A stretch of 10,629 nt of DNA, from contig JAFMRN010000053.1 in the NCBI GenBank assembly GCA_017354065.1, positions 1 to 10,629 of the forward strand. Reading direction: 5' to 3'. This DNA comes from Solirubrobacterales bacterium. Its GTDB lineage: Bacteria; Actinomycetota; Thermoleophilia; Solirubrobacterales; Solirubrobacteraceae. Below are positions 1 to 6,877 of the stretch, piece after piece. The notes beneath the pieces were generated by a model, which saw nothing but the letters and a program-made list of their open reading frames with translations, was not told where the DNA came from and made no database searches. Position 1 is the first letter of the stretch. Each line of letters begins with the position of its first letter. Made by a program: the position numbers and the translations under genes.

Positions 1-906
1 CCCGGTGACGTCCTCCCCCGTTTTGACCCGATCACCCTGGCGGGCGATGCCGCGGCCCTGGATCAGGAACGGCACGAGCTTCTGCTTCGGCCCGGCCTTG
101 CGGACGGCGGCGATCGCGTCCGAGCCGATGAAACCGGTGTCCTCCTTCACGGCCCAGCCGAGCCCCGCGCCGATCGGGTCGCGGTCCTCTGACAGATCGT
201 TGCCATACAGGTGGAAGCACGCCTCCAGGCGCAGCGTGTCGCGCGCGCCAAGCCCGATCGGCTTGGCCCCGTTTTGCAGCAGCGCGTCCCAGATCGCGGT
301 CGCGTGCTGGGGGTCGAGCAGCAGCTCAACGCCGTCCTCACCGGTGTAGCCGGTGCCGGCGATCAGCAGCTCGACTCCGTTGATCTCGTTGGGCGCGGTG
401 TGAAAGCGCTTGGGCAGCAGGTTCTTGGCCAGACCGGCCACGAGGTCTCGGGCCTTGGGTCCCTGAACGGCGAGCATCGCGTATGCGTCGGCGCAGTCCT
501 CTACCTGATCTGAGTGCTTCTGGAACCAGGCCAGGTCCTTGTCGTGGTTGGCCGCGTTGGTGACGGTCAGGAACTCGCTGTCGGACAGGCGGTAGCTGAA
601 CAGGTCGTCGATGACGCCGCCGTGCTCATTGGTCAAGAGCCCGTACTGGGCGCCGCCGACGGCGAGCTTTGCGACGTCATTGCTGGTCAGGCGCTGCAGC
701 GTGTCGACACCCTGGGTCTTGATCTGTCCCATGTGTGAGACGTCAAAGACGCCGACCGCGTTGCGAACCGCAAGGTGCTCCTCCTTGATCGAGGAGTACT
801 GGATCGGCATTTCCCACCCTGCGAAGGGCACAAGCTTGGCGCCGGCGCGCTGGTGCGCTTCAAACAGCGCGGTGCGTCGCAGGCTTTTGGTCTCAGCGGT
901 ACTCAC
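1..906 (-). CDS. gcvT: Aminomethyltransferase (glycine cleavage T protein), C-terminus cut by window edge
   Basis: GcvT takes the aminomethyl group from the lipoylated H protein, passes its methylene to tetrahydrofolate and releases ammonia, in the cytosolic glycine cleavage system. 302 residues are visible; the family is about 360-370, so roughly the last 60 are outside the window. Seen: N-terminal PFAGWEMPIQY (27-37), VFDVSHMG (53-60), GGVIDDL (96-102) in which D101 fits the family's catalytic aspartate, GTGYTGEDG (184-192), and GLGARDTLRLEACFHLYGNDL split over 218-238. The start is GTG at 906-904; the ATG at 919 is out of frame and stops at once. No strong Shine-Dalgarno is present, only GCGGGA. 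It follows ftsZ on the same strand after 207 bases, an unusual place for it. No other gcv gene is visible. Identity is secure from the motifs. Confidence 0.95.
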   Translation of the reverse strand, partial: MSTAETKSLRRTALFEAHQRAGAKLVPFAGWEMPIQYSSIKEEHLAVRNAVGVFDVSHMGQIKTQGVDTLQRLTSNDVAKLAVGGAQYGLLTNEHGGVIDDLFSYRLSDSEFLTVTNAANHDKDLAWFQKHSDQVEDCADAYAMLAVQGPKARDLVAGLAKNLLPKRFHTAPNEINGVELLIAGTGYTGEDGVELLLDPQHATAIWDALLQNGAKPIGLGARDTLRLEACFHLYGNDLSEDRDPIGAGLGWAVKEDTGFIGSDAIAAVRKAGPKQKLVPFLIQGRGIARQGDRVKTGEDVTG

Positions 907-914
907 AGTCCCGC

Positions 915-920
915 AGCATA
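915..920 (-). promoter_or_regulatory. Candidate -10 hexamer of a leaderless gcvT transcript
   Basis: TATGCT on the minus strand ends 8 bases before the GTG start of gcvT, the distance expected if transcription begins at the start codon itself. It fits the TANNNT actinobacterial -10 pattern. No -35 lies at 16-18 bases; a TTGAGA at 942-947 is 21 bases away, too far. The call rests on position and motif only. Confidence 0.3.
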
Positions 921-960
921 GGTGGATCGTTGGCGGACCGTTCTCAACGTTCCGGGCCAG

Positions 961-1076
961 GGGCCTTAAGTGGCCGAACCCCCGGAGGCGCGTTGGGGGT
1001 AGCGCAGTTTGGGCCACCACAGGGCCTCAAGTGGCCAAACCCCCTGAGCGGTGGCAGGGGTTGGCCAGTTAGGGCC
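961..1076. repeat. Two tandem 61-base-period hairpin repeats between ftsZ and gcvT
   Basis: 961-1015 recurs as 1022-1076, each beginning GGGCCTYAAGTGGCC and ending CAGTTWGGGCC, with exactly 61 bases between equivalent positions. Each unit folds. In unit 1 GTGGCC (970-975) pairs with GGCCAC (1012-1017) and ACCCCC (978-983) with GGGGGT (995-1000). In unit 2 TGGCCAAACCCC (1032-1043) pairs with GGGGTTGGCCA (1057-1067) with one bulged base. The middle of the units differs while pairing is kept. A further palindrome GCCCCTTGGGGC lies at 1074-1085, and AGGAA/TTCCT (1093-1097, 1111-1115) flank the ftsZ stop. No T-run follows any stem, so a classical intrinsic terminator is not shown; these may still be the ftsZ 3' end structure. 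Confidence 0.7.
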
Positions 1077-1113
1077 CCTTGGGGCGTGTCCCAGGAACCG
1101 CGGGCCGGCTTTC

Positions 1114-2316
1114 CTAGCGGTCCTTCAGGAACGACGGAATGTCAATGTCGTCGTCAGAGATCTCCAGGCTGGAGCGCTGGCGATCATCGAGGCTGACGTC
1201 CCCGCGGTCACGGCGGCGGCGCGGCTCATCACGTGAGTCGCGTCCGTCACGCTCGCGCGGCTCCCTCGGCTCGCGGTCACGCTCGCGCTCGCGCGGCTCC
1301 TCAAAGGTGTCGTGCGGGGCGGGCGCCACGCCGCGCGAGGAGGCCACGCCGGGAATCCGGCTCGCCACGCTGTGGTCGAACCCGGTCGCGATCACGGTCA
1401 CCCGCACGTCGTCGGTCATCGTGTCATCGATCACCGACCCAAAGATGATGTTGGAGTTGGAGTCGGCCGCGGACTGGACGATCTCAGCCGCCTCATTGAC
1501 CTCGAACAACCCGAGGTCGTGGCCGCCGGTGATGTTCAACAGGATGCCGGTGGCGCCCTCAACGGACTCCTCCAGAAGGGCGCTGGAGATCGCCTGCTTG
1601 GCGGCCTCAGCGGCGCGGTTCTCACCGGCCGAGTTGCCGATACCCATCAAAGCGGTACCGGCGTCGTGCATCACCGTGCGCACGTCGGCAAAGTCGACGT
1701 TGATCAGGCCGGGGATGGTGATCAGGTCGGTGATGCCCTGGACGCCCTGTCGCAGGACGTTGTCGGCCTCACGGAAGGCCTCGAGGATCGTGGTGCGGCG
1801 CTCGACAATCGCGAGCAGCTTCTCATTCGGAATCGTGATCAGCGTGTCCACGTATTCCTTCAGCTTCTGGATGCCGTCCTGGGCCTGGCGCGCGCGCTGG
1901 GTTCCCTCAAAGGAGAACGGACGCGTGACGACGCCGACGGTCAGGGCGCCGATCTCGTTCTTGGCGATGTCCGCGATCACGGGGGCCGCGCCGGTACCGG
2001 TACCGCCACCCTCACCGGCGGTAACAAAGACCATGTCCGCGCCCTTCAGCGCCTCCTTGATCTCATCACGTGACTCCGCAGCGGCGCCCTGGCCTACCTC
2101 GGGGTTCGCGCCGGCACCGAGCCCCTTGGTGAGCTCGTGACCGATGTTCAGCTTGATGTCGGCGTCGCACATGGCAAGCGCCTGGGCGTCGGTGTTGGTC
2201 GCGATGAACTCAACACCACGGAGGCCCGCGTCGACCATTCGGTTGACGGCGTTGGTTCCGCCGCCGCCGACGCCGACGACCTTGATAACTGCGAGGTATG
2301 AACCGCTGCTTTCCAT
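1114..2316 (-). CDS. ftsZ: Cell division GTPase FtsZ
   Basis: FtsZ is the tubulin homologue that polymerises with GTP into the division ring. It is 400 residues from ATG 2316. Seen: YLAVIKVVGVGGGGTNAVNRM (split over 7-27), the nucleotide-binding core, tubulin signature GGGTGTG (103-109), and the T7 loop NVDFAD (206-211) whose D208 and D211 complete the GTPase site of the next subunit. The globular part ends near 320. A disordered linker (about 332-385) is built of alternating Arg with Glu/Asp, followed by the partner-binding tail DDDIDIPSFLKDR (388-400). An upstream in-frame GTG at 2388 would add 24 residues but lies inside the predicted -10 box, and the family starts as called here. GAGGG 13 bases before the ATG is a distant Shine-Dalgarno. 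No ftsA precedes it, as in actinobacteria. Confidence 0.98.
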   Translation of the reverse strand: MESSGSYLAVIKVVGVGGGGTNAVNRMVDAGLRGVEFIATNTDAQALAMCDADIKLNIGHELTKGLGAGANPEVGQGAAAESRDEIKEALKGADMVFVTAGEGGGTGTGAAPVIADIAKNEIGALTVGVVTRPFSFEGTQRARQAQDGIQKLKEYVDTLITIPNEKLLAIVERRTTILEAFREADNVLRQGVQGITDLITIPGLINVDFADVRTVMHDAGTALMGIGNSAGENRAAEAAKQAISSALLEESVEGATGILLNITGGHDLGLFEVNEAAEIVQSAADSNSNIIFGSVIDDTMTDDVRVTVIATGFDHSVASRIPGVASSRGVAPAPHDTFEEPRERERDREPREPRERDGRDSRDEPRRRRDRGDVSLDDRQRSSLEISDDDIDIPSFLKDR

Positions 2317-2386
2317 GTTCTCTGTCTGACCCTCGATGTAGCGTTGAGCGTTCGTACCCGCTCTGCGCCGCTTGCGGGAGTTTTGC

Positions 2387-2416
2387 ACGTTACGCAGTCG
2401 CGCTCTCCGCCGTCAA
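2387..2416 (-). promoter_or_regulatory. Probable ftsZ promoter (housekeeping sigma type)
   Basis: On the minus strand TTGACG (2416-2411) is followed after 18 bases by TAACGT (2392-2387), a good match to the actinobacterial TTGACN-N17/18-TANNNT pattern. Transcription would begin near 2380, giving a leader of about 65 bases before ATG 2316. The -35 box sits inside the inverted repeat CTCCG/CGGAG (2405-2421), so a regulator could cover it. A separate ftsZ promoter in the ftsQ-ftsZ gap is known in Streptomyces; here it is inferred from motifs. Confidence 0.55.
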
Positions 2417-2499
2417 CGGAGGCGCTGCTGCCGCAACAATTCTTTCAGATCGCAGAACTCTCGAGCATAGAACGAGACCTCGATCAAACTGCAGTAATT

Positions 2500-2516
2500 C
2501 TCAAGTTGAGCTTGAG
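2500..2516. repeat. Inverted repeat CTCAAG-N5-CTTGAG upstream of the ftsZ promoter
   Basis: A perfect 6-base inverted repeat, CTCAAG (2500-2505) and CTTGAG (2511-2516), also contains the overlapping palindrome CTCAAGTTGAG (2500-2510). It lies in the 227-base gap between ftsQ and ftsZ, about 120 bases upstream of the predicted start of transcription. It could be a regulator site or an RNA hairpin after ftsQ; nothing in the sequence decides. The rest of this gap shows only the promoter. Confidence 0.35.
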
Positions 2517-2543
2517 TCTCTCACGGAAAAGTCCTGGAAGCGG

Positions 2544-3272
2544 CTACCTTCCTTTGCTGCCCGCAGAGCCGGCCGCGGGCTTGTTCGGATCGCTGAGATC
2601 GATGTATGAGGCGCCCCGCGAGGCCGAATTGGCCAGTACGCCAACCGCAGCCTGCCATTTGAGCGGCAGCTGCGCGCCCGAACCGAAGATCAGCTCGGGA
2701 CCGTTGCGGAGGTGCACGACGACGCCGCGGCCACCCTCGGTGGCAGCACTCCCGATGTGTGCGAGCAGCTGGTACGGAGCCGCTCCGAGCACCGACAGCG
2801 CGCCGCGGTCGGTCAGCGAGCTGACCGTCGGCAGGTTCGGCGCGTGGCTGTGGGGCAGGGTCTCCCCCGCGCCGTCCACGTCGACCTGGGAGCTGCCGCC
2901 GCCGACCATCGCGACCGGCAGGTGCTCTCTGACGTTCACTGTGAGACCGTGCGGGAAGTGGGTGGAGATGCTGATCCCCGCGATGTAGGGGGAGGACACG
3001 GCGTTTTCCAGCTTGGAGACGGTCGCGTTCAGCGTCGTCATCTTCTTCCCAGCGCTGACCAGCTGACTCCGCACCTTGGCGGCGTCGGCGCCGCCCACAC
3101 CGGTCACGGTGACCTTGCGCACCCCGACCAGGGATGACGAACGGAACCAGAGGAACGCACAGACGAGAACGATGATCGCAAGCGCAATCCCGGCGATCTG
3201 TGTGTGGGTCAGCCGGTGTACCCGGACACGGCGCAGTCCGTGTGTGAAACGGGTGAAGCTGGCTGTGCTCAA
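2544..3272 (-). CDS. ftsQ: Cell division protein FtsQ (DivIB family)
   Basis: FtsQ is a single-pass membrane protein that links early and late divisome proteins through its extracytoplasmic POTRA domain. 242 residues. Seen: a basic cytoplasmic N-terminus (1-24, many Arg and His), one membrane segment (about 26-43), the POTRA domain beginning SLVGVRKVTVTGV (47-59) and reaching FPHGLTVNVREHLPVAMV (106-123), then a beta domain ending in YIDLSDPNKP (223-232) and a short Gly/Ser/Lys tail. The start is TTG at 3272; it overlaps the murB stop in TTGA and has GGAGG five bases upstream, so translation is probably coupled to murB. No Met lies before the membrane segment other than this start. Sequence identity in the family is low, but order, topology and motifs agree. 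Confidence 0.93.
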   Translation of the reverse strand: MSTASFTRFTHGLRRVRVHRLTHTQIAGIALAIIVLVCAFLWFRSSSLVGVRKVTVTGVGGADAAKVRSQLVSAGKKMTTLNATVSKLENAVSSPYIAGISISTHFPHGLTVNVREHLPVAMVGGGSSQVDVDGAGETLPHSHAPNLPTVSSLTDRGALSVLGAAPYQLLAHIGSAATEGGRGVVVHLRNGPELIFGSGAQLPLKWQAAVGVLANSASRGASYIDLSDPNKPAAGSAGSKGR

Positions 3273-4186
3273 TGTTTCCTCCAGCGGTCAGGCAGCGGTA
3301 CCGGGCCGAGCGCCTGTACCTCAGGCGTCAGCTCGATCCCAAATTTGGTTTCCACGGCAGCGGCCCCGGCCTGCATCAGGCTGACGACGTCCTTGGTCGT
3401 CGCGGCGCCCAGGTTCTCCACAAAGTTGGCGTGCTTCTCAGAGAACCCGGCGTCGCCGACCCTCAGCCCGCGGCAGCCGGCGGCATCCAGCAGCTGGCCG
3501 GCGGTGCGCCCCTCGGCGCGTGGGTCATCGGGGTTCTTGAAGGTCGATCCGAAGGTCTTGATCCCGGCCGGCTGGGACTCCTTGCGGCGCCCGCGCAGGT
3601 CGGCCAGTGTCGCCTTCACGCTGGCCGGATCAGCCTCGCGCAGACGGAAACGCGCGCGGGCGACGATCTCACCCGGGCCCAGGTTCGAGCGCCGGTATTG
3701 GAAGCCGAGCTGGTCCGCGCCGCGCCGCTCCGCCCCGCGCGCCGACACCACGTCAACCCACTCAAGCGCCTCCGCCAGCGCGCCGCCGTAGGCGTTGGCG
3801 TTCATCTTCACGGCGCCGCCGACCGTCCCGGGAATCGAAACGCCGAACTCGATCCCGGAGAGGCCCGCCTGGGCTGCCGCGGCCGCCAGCGCAGGCAGAC
3901 GCGCGCCCGCCCCACAGGTGATGTGCGGCGGCGCGATCTCCGTGTCGCTCAGGTGCTTGTCCAGCTTCAAAACCAAACCGGTTACGCCCTCATCGGCTAC
4001 CAACAGGTTCGACCCGGAGCCCACAACACCTACTTCCAGGTGCGACGTTTCCGCCCACGCCAGCAGCGCTTCCAGCTCTGAGAGGCTGCCGGGACGCGCG
4101 AAGTACTCGGCCGAGCCGCCGGTTCTGATCGTCGTCAGCCGTGCCAGCGGGTAGTCCCGCTGGACGCCGGATGGAGGTTCGCTCAT
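3269..4186 (-). CDS. murB: UDP-N-acetylmuramate dehydrogenase MurB, type II
   Basis: MurB reduces UDP-GlcNAc-enolpyruvate to UDP-MurNAc with NADPH and FAD, the second committed step of peptidoglycan synthesis, in the cytosol. 305 residues, the usual size for the shorter type II form. Seen: TTIRTGGSAEYF (18-29), FAD-binding GSGSNLLV (56-63), IPGTVGGAVKMNANAYGG (118-135), the substrate-site arginine region YRRS (164-167), GSTFKNP (213-219) carrying the catalytic serine that protonates the intermediate, the HANFVEN region (252-258), and the C-terminal E289 in LTPEV, the expected catalytic glutamate. The ATG at 4186 has no clear Shine-Dalgarno. Its 3' end overlaps the ftsQ start by four bases. 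It is separated from murC by an inserted dehydrogenase gene. Confidence 0.97.
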   Translation of the reverse strand: MSEPPSGVQRDYPLARLTTIRTGGSAEYFARPGSLSELEALLAWAETSHLEVGVVGSGSNLLVADEGVTGLVLKLDKHLSDTEIAPPHITCGAGARLPALAAAAAQAGLSGIEFGVSIPGTVGGAVKMNANAYGGALAEALEWVDVVSARGAERRGADQLGFQYRRSNLGPGEIVARARFRLREADPASVKATLADLRGRRKESQPAGIKTFGSTFKNPDDPRAEGRTAGQLLDAAGCRGLRVGDAGFSEKHANFVENLGAATTKDVVSLMQAGAAAVETKFGIELTPEVQALGPVPLPDRWRKH

Positions 4187-4192
4187 CTGCGC

Positions 4193-4222
4193 TTCAGCCT
4201 ATAGGCGCCTCCGGCGGCTGAA
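4193..4222. promoter_or_regulatory. Inverted repeat and candidate -10 hexamer just before murB
   Basis: A perfect 7-base inverted repeat, TTCAGCC (4193-4199) and GGCTGAA (4216-4222), stands 7 bases before murB. On the minus strand the hexamer TAGGCT (4201-4196) lies in its proximal arm, 9 bases before the murB ATG, and fits TANNNT; TATAGG overlaps it. No -35 match is visible. If real, murB would be restarted here on a very short or absent leader after the inserted dehydrogenase gene. Confidence 0.3.
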
Positions 4223-4232
4223 ACCGGCGATC

Positions 4233-4261
4233 TGGCCCGCCCCACGGGGCGGAGCGGGCCA
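4233..4261 (-). terminator. GC-rich hairpin after the short-chain dehydrogenase gene
   Basis: TGGCCCGC (4233-4240) and GCGGGCCA (4254-4261) form a perfect 8-base stem, with additional pairing possible between CCCC and GGGG in the loop. It begins 8 bases after the stop of the dehydrogenase gene. There is no T-run on the minus strand, so it is a stem of the kind found at actinobacterial 3' ends but not a classical terminator. Confidence 0.4.
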
Positions 4262-4269
4262 CCTAAAAG

Positions 4270-5088
4270 TCAGCCCTGGGCCAGCTCCGCGACAGGCTGC
4301 CAGCTACGCCACGTCTCAAGCCGCTTTTGATAGTCGGCTTCGGCGATCCCCAGCGGTGCCTTGCCGAAGAACACGCGCAGCGGCGGCTCGGGCGCGTCGA
4401 CGACCTTCAGCACCGCGGCTGCGGAGGCCGCCGGATCACCCGGCACGTTCCCGGCGCGGCGGCGCTCGTTCGCCTCGCGCACCGCGTCATAGGCGGCGAT
4501 CGGCGCAGACCGCCGGGCGGACGGTCCGGCCCAGTCGGTCGCAAAGCCGCCGGGCTCGATCAAGGTGACGTGGATGCCGAAGCCGGCGACCTCTTGGGCC
4601 AGGGATTGGCTGAAGCCCTCAAGCGCCCACTTGGAGGCGTGGTAGGCGCCGATCGTCGGGAACGCGGAGATGCCGCCGATAGATGAGACCTGGAGGATGT
4701 GCCCGGCGCCGCGCTCGCGCAGAAACGGCAGCGCCGCCTGCGTCACCCACAGCGCGCCAAACACGTTGGTCTCGATCTGGTCGCGCGCCTCCTGCTCGGT
4801 CAGCTCCTCGATCGCGCCGAAGTGGCCGTAACCGGCGTTGTTGACGACTATGTCGAGCTCACCGAAGTGATCGCGCGCCTGCTTGACGGCGGCGAAGTCC
4901 GCCGTCCGGTCGGTCACGTCCAGTGCGAGCCCCAGAAACGTGTCCGGATACTTTGCCTCGATATCAGCGAGCGTCGAAGTATCGCGAGCGGTACCGACTA
5001 CGCGGTCCCCGCGCTCCAGCGCCGCGAGGGTCCAGTCGCGGCCGAATCCGCGGGAGGTGCCTGTGATGAACCATGTGCGTGATGCCAT
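4270..5088 (-). CDS. Classical short-chain dehydrogenase/reductase, substrate unknown
   Basis: 272 residues with a single Rossmann-fold SDR domain that should catalyse an NAD(P)-dependent oxidation or reduction of a carbonyl or alcohol in the cytosol. Seen: cofactor loop TGTSRGFG (9-16), DVTD (57-60), NNAG (83-86), N108, catalytic S136, Y149 and K153 (YHASK), and PGGFATDW (179-186) after the active site. The arginine in the cofactor loop favours NADP(H), an inference. The C-terminal part after 190 is longer than in minimal SDRs and resembles the 17-beta-hydroxysteroid dehydrogenase-like group; the substrate cannot be read from this. The gene starts 27 bases after murC and lies between murC and murB, where dcw clusters normally have no such gene. 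There is no Shine-Dalgarno, but a -10-like hexamer stands 7 bases before the ATG. Confidence 0.93.
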   Translation of the reverse strand: MASRTWFITGTSRGFGRDWTLAALERGDRVVGTARDTSTLADIEAKYPDTFLGLALDVTDRTADFAAVKQARDHFGELDIVVNNAGYGHFGAIEELTEQEARDQIETNVFGALWVTQAALPFLRERGAGHILQVSSIGGISAFPTIGAYHASKWALEGFSQSLAQEVAGFGIHVTLIEPGGFATDWAGPSARRSAPIAAYDAVREANERRRAGNVPGDPAASAAAVLKVVDAPEPPLRVFFGKAPLGIAEADYQKRLETWRSWQPVAELAQG

Positions 5089-5095
5089 ACAGACC

Positions 5096-5101
5096 AGTCT
5101 A
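5096..5101 (-). promoter_or_regulatory. Candidate -10 hexamer of a leaderless dehydrogenase transcript
   Basis: TAGACT on the minus strand ends 7 bases before the ATG at 5088. This places the predicted first base of the transcript on the start codon. It fits TANNNT; no -35 is recognisable. It lies in the 27-base gap after murC, so the dehydrogenase may have its own promoter in addition to read-through. Confidence 0.35.
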
Positions 5102-5115
5102 GGATCGTTGCAGGC

Positions 5116-6465
5116 TCAAGCATCGCCACCGCCAACGAGCCGGCGCCCGAGGCTGTCAACGTTCCCCGCGCCCATGCACAGCACCAGATCGTCCCGGTGC
5201 AGGATCTCCCCCAGCCAGGCATGGGCATCGTCCATCCGCGGCAGCCAGGCGACCTGCTTGCCGGCGCCGTAGTCGGCCGCCGCCGCGGCCACGAGCCGCC
5301 CGTCGACAGCGGGGAAGTCAGCGGCCCGCTCACGCGCGGGATAGACGTCCAGCACCACGGCCACGTCGGCACCGGCCAGCGCCTGGCCGAACCCGCGCGC
5401 CAGCGCGGCGGTGCGTGAGAACAGGTGCGGCTGGAACACGGCGACCAGCCGCCGCGGGGCCAGCGTCCGGGCCGCTGCGATCGCGGCCGCCAGCTCGGTC
5501 GGATGGTGCGCGTAATCGTCATACACCGCCGCACCGGACGGCGTGGTGCCCAGCAGCTCGAGCCGTCGCCGGGCCCCTCTGAAGGAGGCGATCGCGGCCA
5601 CAGCCGCGGCCGGCTCGGCGCCGGCAGCCGCCGCCGCGGACAACGCCCCGGCCGCGTTGACGGCGTTGTGCAAGCCGGGCACGCCGAGCTTCACCTCCAG
5701 GCCACGCCAGCTGAACGACGTACCGGCCGGGCCGGCCTCAACCGACCGGGCGTCATAGGGGATCAGCCGCCCCGCCCCCTCTGCCAGCGCCAGCAGCTCG
5801 GGCCGGTCCCAGACGACCGCGCTGTCGGCGCGCCCCGTGAACTCGCGGAACGTGTTGTCGAGGTCCAGGCGCGAGGCATACGTCGAGTGGTGGTCCAGCT
5901 CGGCATTCGTCAGCACCGCGATTTCAGGCGAGAAGTTCAGCAGCGAGCGGTCCGACTCGTCGGCCTCAACGACGATCCAGTCGCCGTCCCCCCAGGCGGC
6001 GTTCAACCCCGTGGAGCGCAGCTCACCGCCCACGTAGTAGGCCGGGTCCAGGCCGGCGCCGGCCAGCACGTGGGCGAGCATCGCGGTCGTGGTCGTCTTG
6101 CCGTGGGTCCCGGTGATCGCGATCAGCCGCTTCAGCCGGGCTATCTCCGCCAGCAGCTCGGCGCGGTGGCGCTCGCCGCCCCCGCCGGCGGCCCGCGCGA
6201 CGGCGCGCTCGGGGTTCTCGAACGGGATCGCCGTGGAGTAGACGACCTCCCCACCGGCCGGAACGTTGTCAGCCGCATGCTCGCCGACAACCGGCTGCAC
6301 CCCGGCCGCGCGCACCGGCCCCAGGTACGCGGTTTCAGCCCGGTCAGAGCCGGTAACCGAAGCGCCGAGGCTCGCGGCTATCAGCGCCAGGCCGCTCATC
6401 CCGGCCCCGCCGATCGCGACGAAGTGCAGCTGGCGCCCGGCCCAGGGCTTCTTCGCTGACGTCAA
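5116..6465 (-). CDS. murC: UDP-N-acetylmuramate--L-alanine ligase MurC
   Basis: MurC joins L-alanine to UDP-MurNAc with ATP, the first amino acid step of the peptide stem. 449 residues in three Mur ligase domains. Seen: UDP-binding loop IGGAGMSG (18-25), ATP P-loop GTHGKTTTT (118-126), EADESD (166-171), NAELDHHSTY (186-195) with metal-binding residues, PGLHNAVNAAGAL (262-274), DDYAHHPTE (315-323), and QPHLFSRT further on. The start is taken as TTG at 6465, four bases after the stop of the upstream nitroreductase gene. The open frame runs back to 6609, but that part is a shadow of the upstream gene and is rich in Arg and Pro. The next Met lies inside the UDP loop. No Shine-Dalgarno is clear, so coupling to the upstream gene is likely. 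Confidence 0.96.
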   Translation of the reverse strand: MTSAKKPWAGRQLHFVAIGGAGMSGLALIAASLGASVTGSDRAETAYLGPVRAAGVQPVVGEHAADNVPAGGEVVYSTAIPFENPERAVARAAGGGGERHRAELLAEIARLKRLIAITGTHGKTTTTAMLAHVLAGAGLDPAYYVGGELRSTGLNAAWGDGDWIVVEADESDRSLLNFSPEIAVLTNAELDHHSTYASRLDLDNTFREFTGRADSAVVWDRPELLALAEGAGRLIPYDARSVEAGPAGTSFSWRGLEVKLGVPGLHNAVNAAGALSAAAAAGAEPAAAVAAIASFRGARRRLELLGTTPSGAAVYDDYAHHPTELAAAIAAARTLAPRRLVAVFQPHLFSRTAALARGFGQALAGADVAVVLDVYPARERAADFPAVDGRLVAAAAADYGAGKQVAWLPRMDDAHAWLGEILHRDDLVLCMGAGNVDSLGRRLVGGGDA

Positions 6466-6469
6466 GGCG

Positions 6470-6871
6470 TCAGACCCGGCGGAGCACGACCACCGGAATT
6501 TGGCGTTCGGTCTTGGCCTGGTACTCCTCATAGGACGGCCATTCCTTGACCATGATCGCCCAGGCCTGCTCACGCTCGGCGCCTTCGGCGTCGTGTGCCT
6601 CGGCCTCAAAGACCTGATCCAGAACCTGCACGCGGACCCGCGGCCGCGCGGCGAGGTTCTTGTACCAGCCGGGGTGATCCGGCGCCCCGCCCTTGGACGC
6701 GACCACCAGGTAATCGTCGCCGAGACGGCCGTAGATCAGCGGCGCGACGCGCTGTTCACCGCTCTTGCGCCCAGTAGTCATCAAAAGCAGACAACGGGTA
6801 CCCTGCCACTCGTGTCCTTCGGTGCCGCCGGTTGCGACATAGCGCTCTACGTGTTCTGAGCCAAACAGCAT
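6470..6871 (-). CDS. Deazaflavin (F420)-dependent nitroreductase family protein, Ddn-like
   Basis: 133 residues, the whole length of the small split-barrel family typified by mycobacterial Ddn, which uses cofactor F420 to reduce quinones or nitro compounds. Seen: LLLMTTGRKSGEQRVAPLIYG (split over 28-48), with the family's TxGRKSGxxR pattern that contacts the cofactor, then DDYLVVASKGGAPDHPGWYKN (52-72), the family's G-P-HP-WY-N pattern, and the short C-terminal beta region QIPVVVLRRV. No signal or membrane segment. The real substrate is unknown. The gene lies immediately before murC on the same strand with four bases between, so the two are probably cotranscribed. It has no evident role in wall synthesis. 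The ATG at 6871 lacks a Shine-Dalgarno but has a -10-like hexamer 6 bases upstream. Confidence 0.9.
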   Translation of the reverse strand: MLFGSEHVERYVATGGTEGHEWQGTRCLLLMTTGRKSGEQRVAPLIYGRLGDDYLVVASKGGAPDHPGWYKNLAARPRVRVQVLDQVFEAEAHDAEGAEREQAWAIMVKEWPSYEEYQAKTERQIPVVVLRRV

Positions 6872-6877
6872 TGCCTG

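Noticed and set aside
942..947. TTGAGA as a -35 box for gcvT
   Set aside because: It is 21 bases from TATGCT, too far for a standard promoter, so it is not claimed.
1139..2140. Long plus-strand open frame (333 codons) opposite ftsZ
   Set aside because: It is the antisense shadow of ftsZ in GC-rich DNA: composition is biased to Ser, Arg and Pro, with no recognisable domain, and the minus strand carries a complete FtsZ.
2317..2388. N-terminal extension of ftsZ from GTG 2388
   Set aside because: The extension is basic, not found in FtsZ proteins, and its start lies inside the predicted -10 box.
5425..6459. Plus-strand open frame of 344 codons opposite murC
   Set aside because: Antisense shadow, rich in Arg, Gly and Gln with no domain pattern; murC is intact on the other strand.
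6466..6609. N-terminal extension of murC from an upstream in-frame start at 6609
   Set aside because: It overlaps the nitroreductase coding sequence in another frame and has Arg/Pro shadow composition; MurC homology begins just after TTG 6465.
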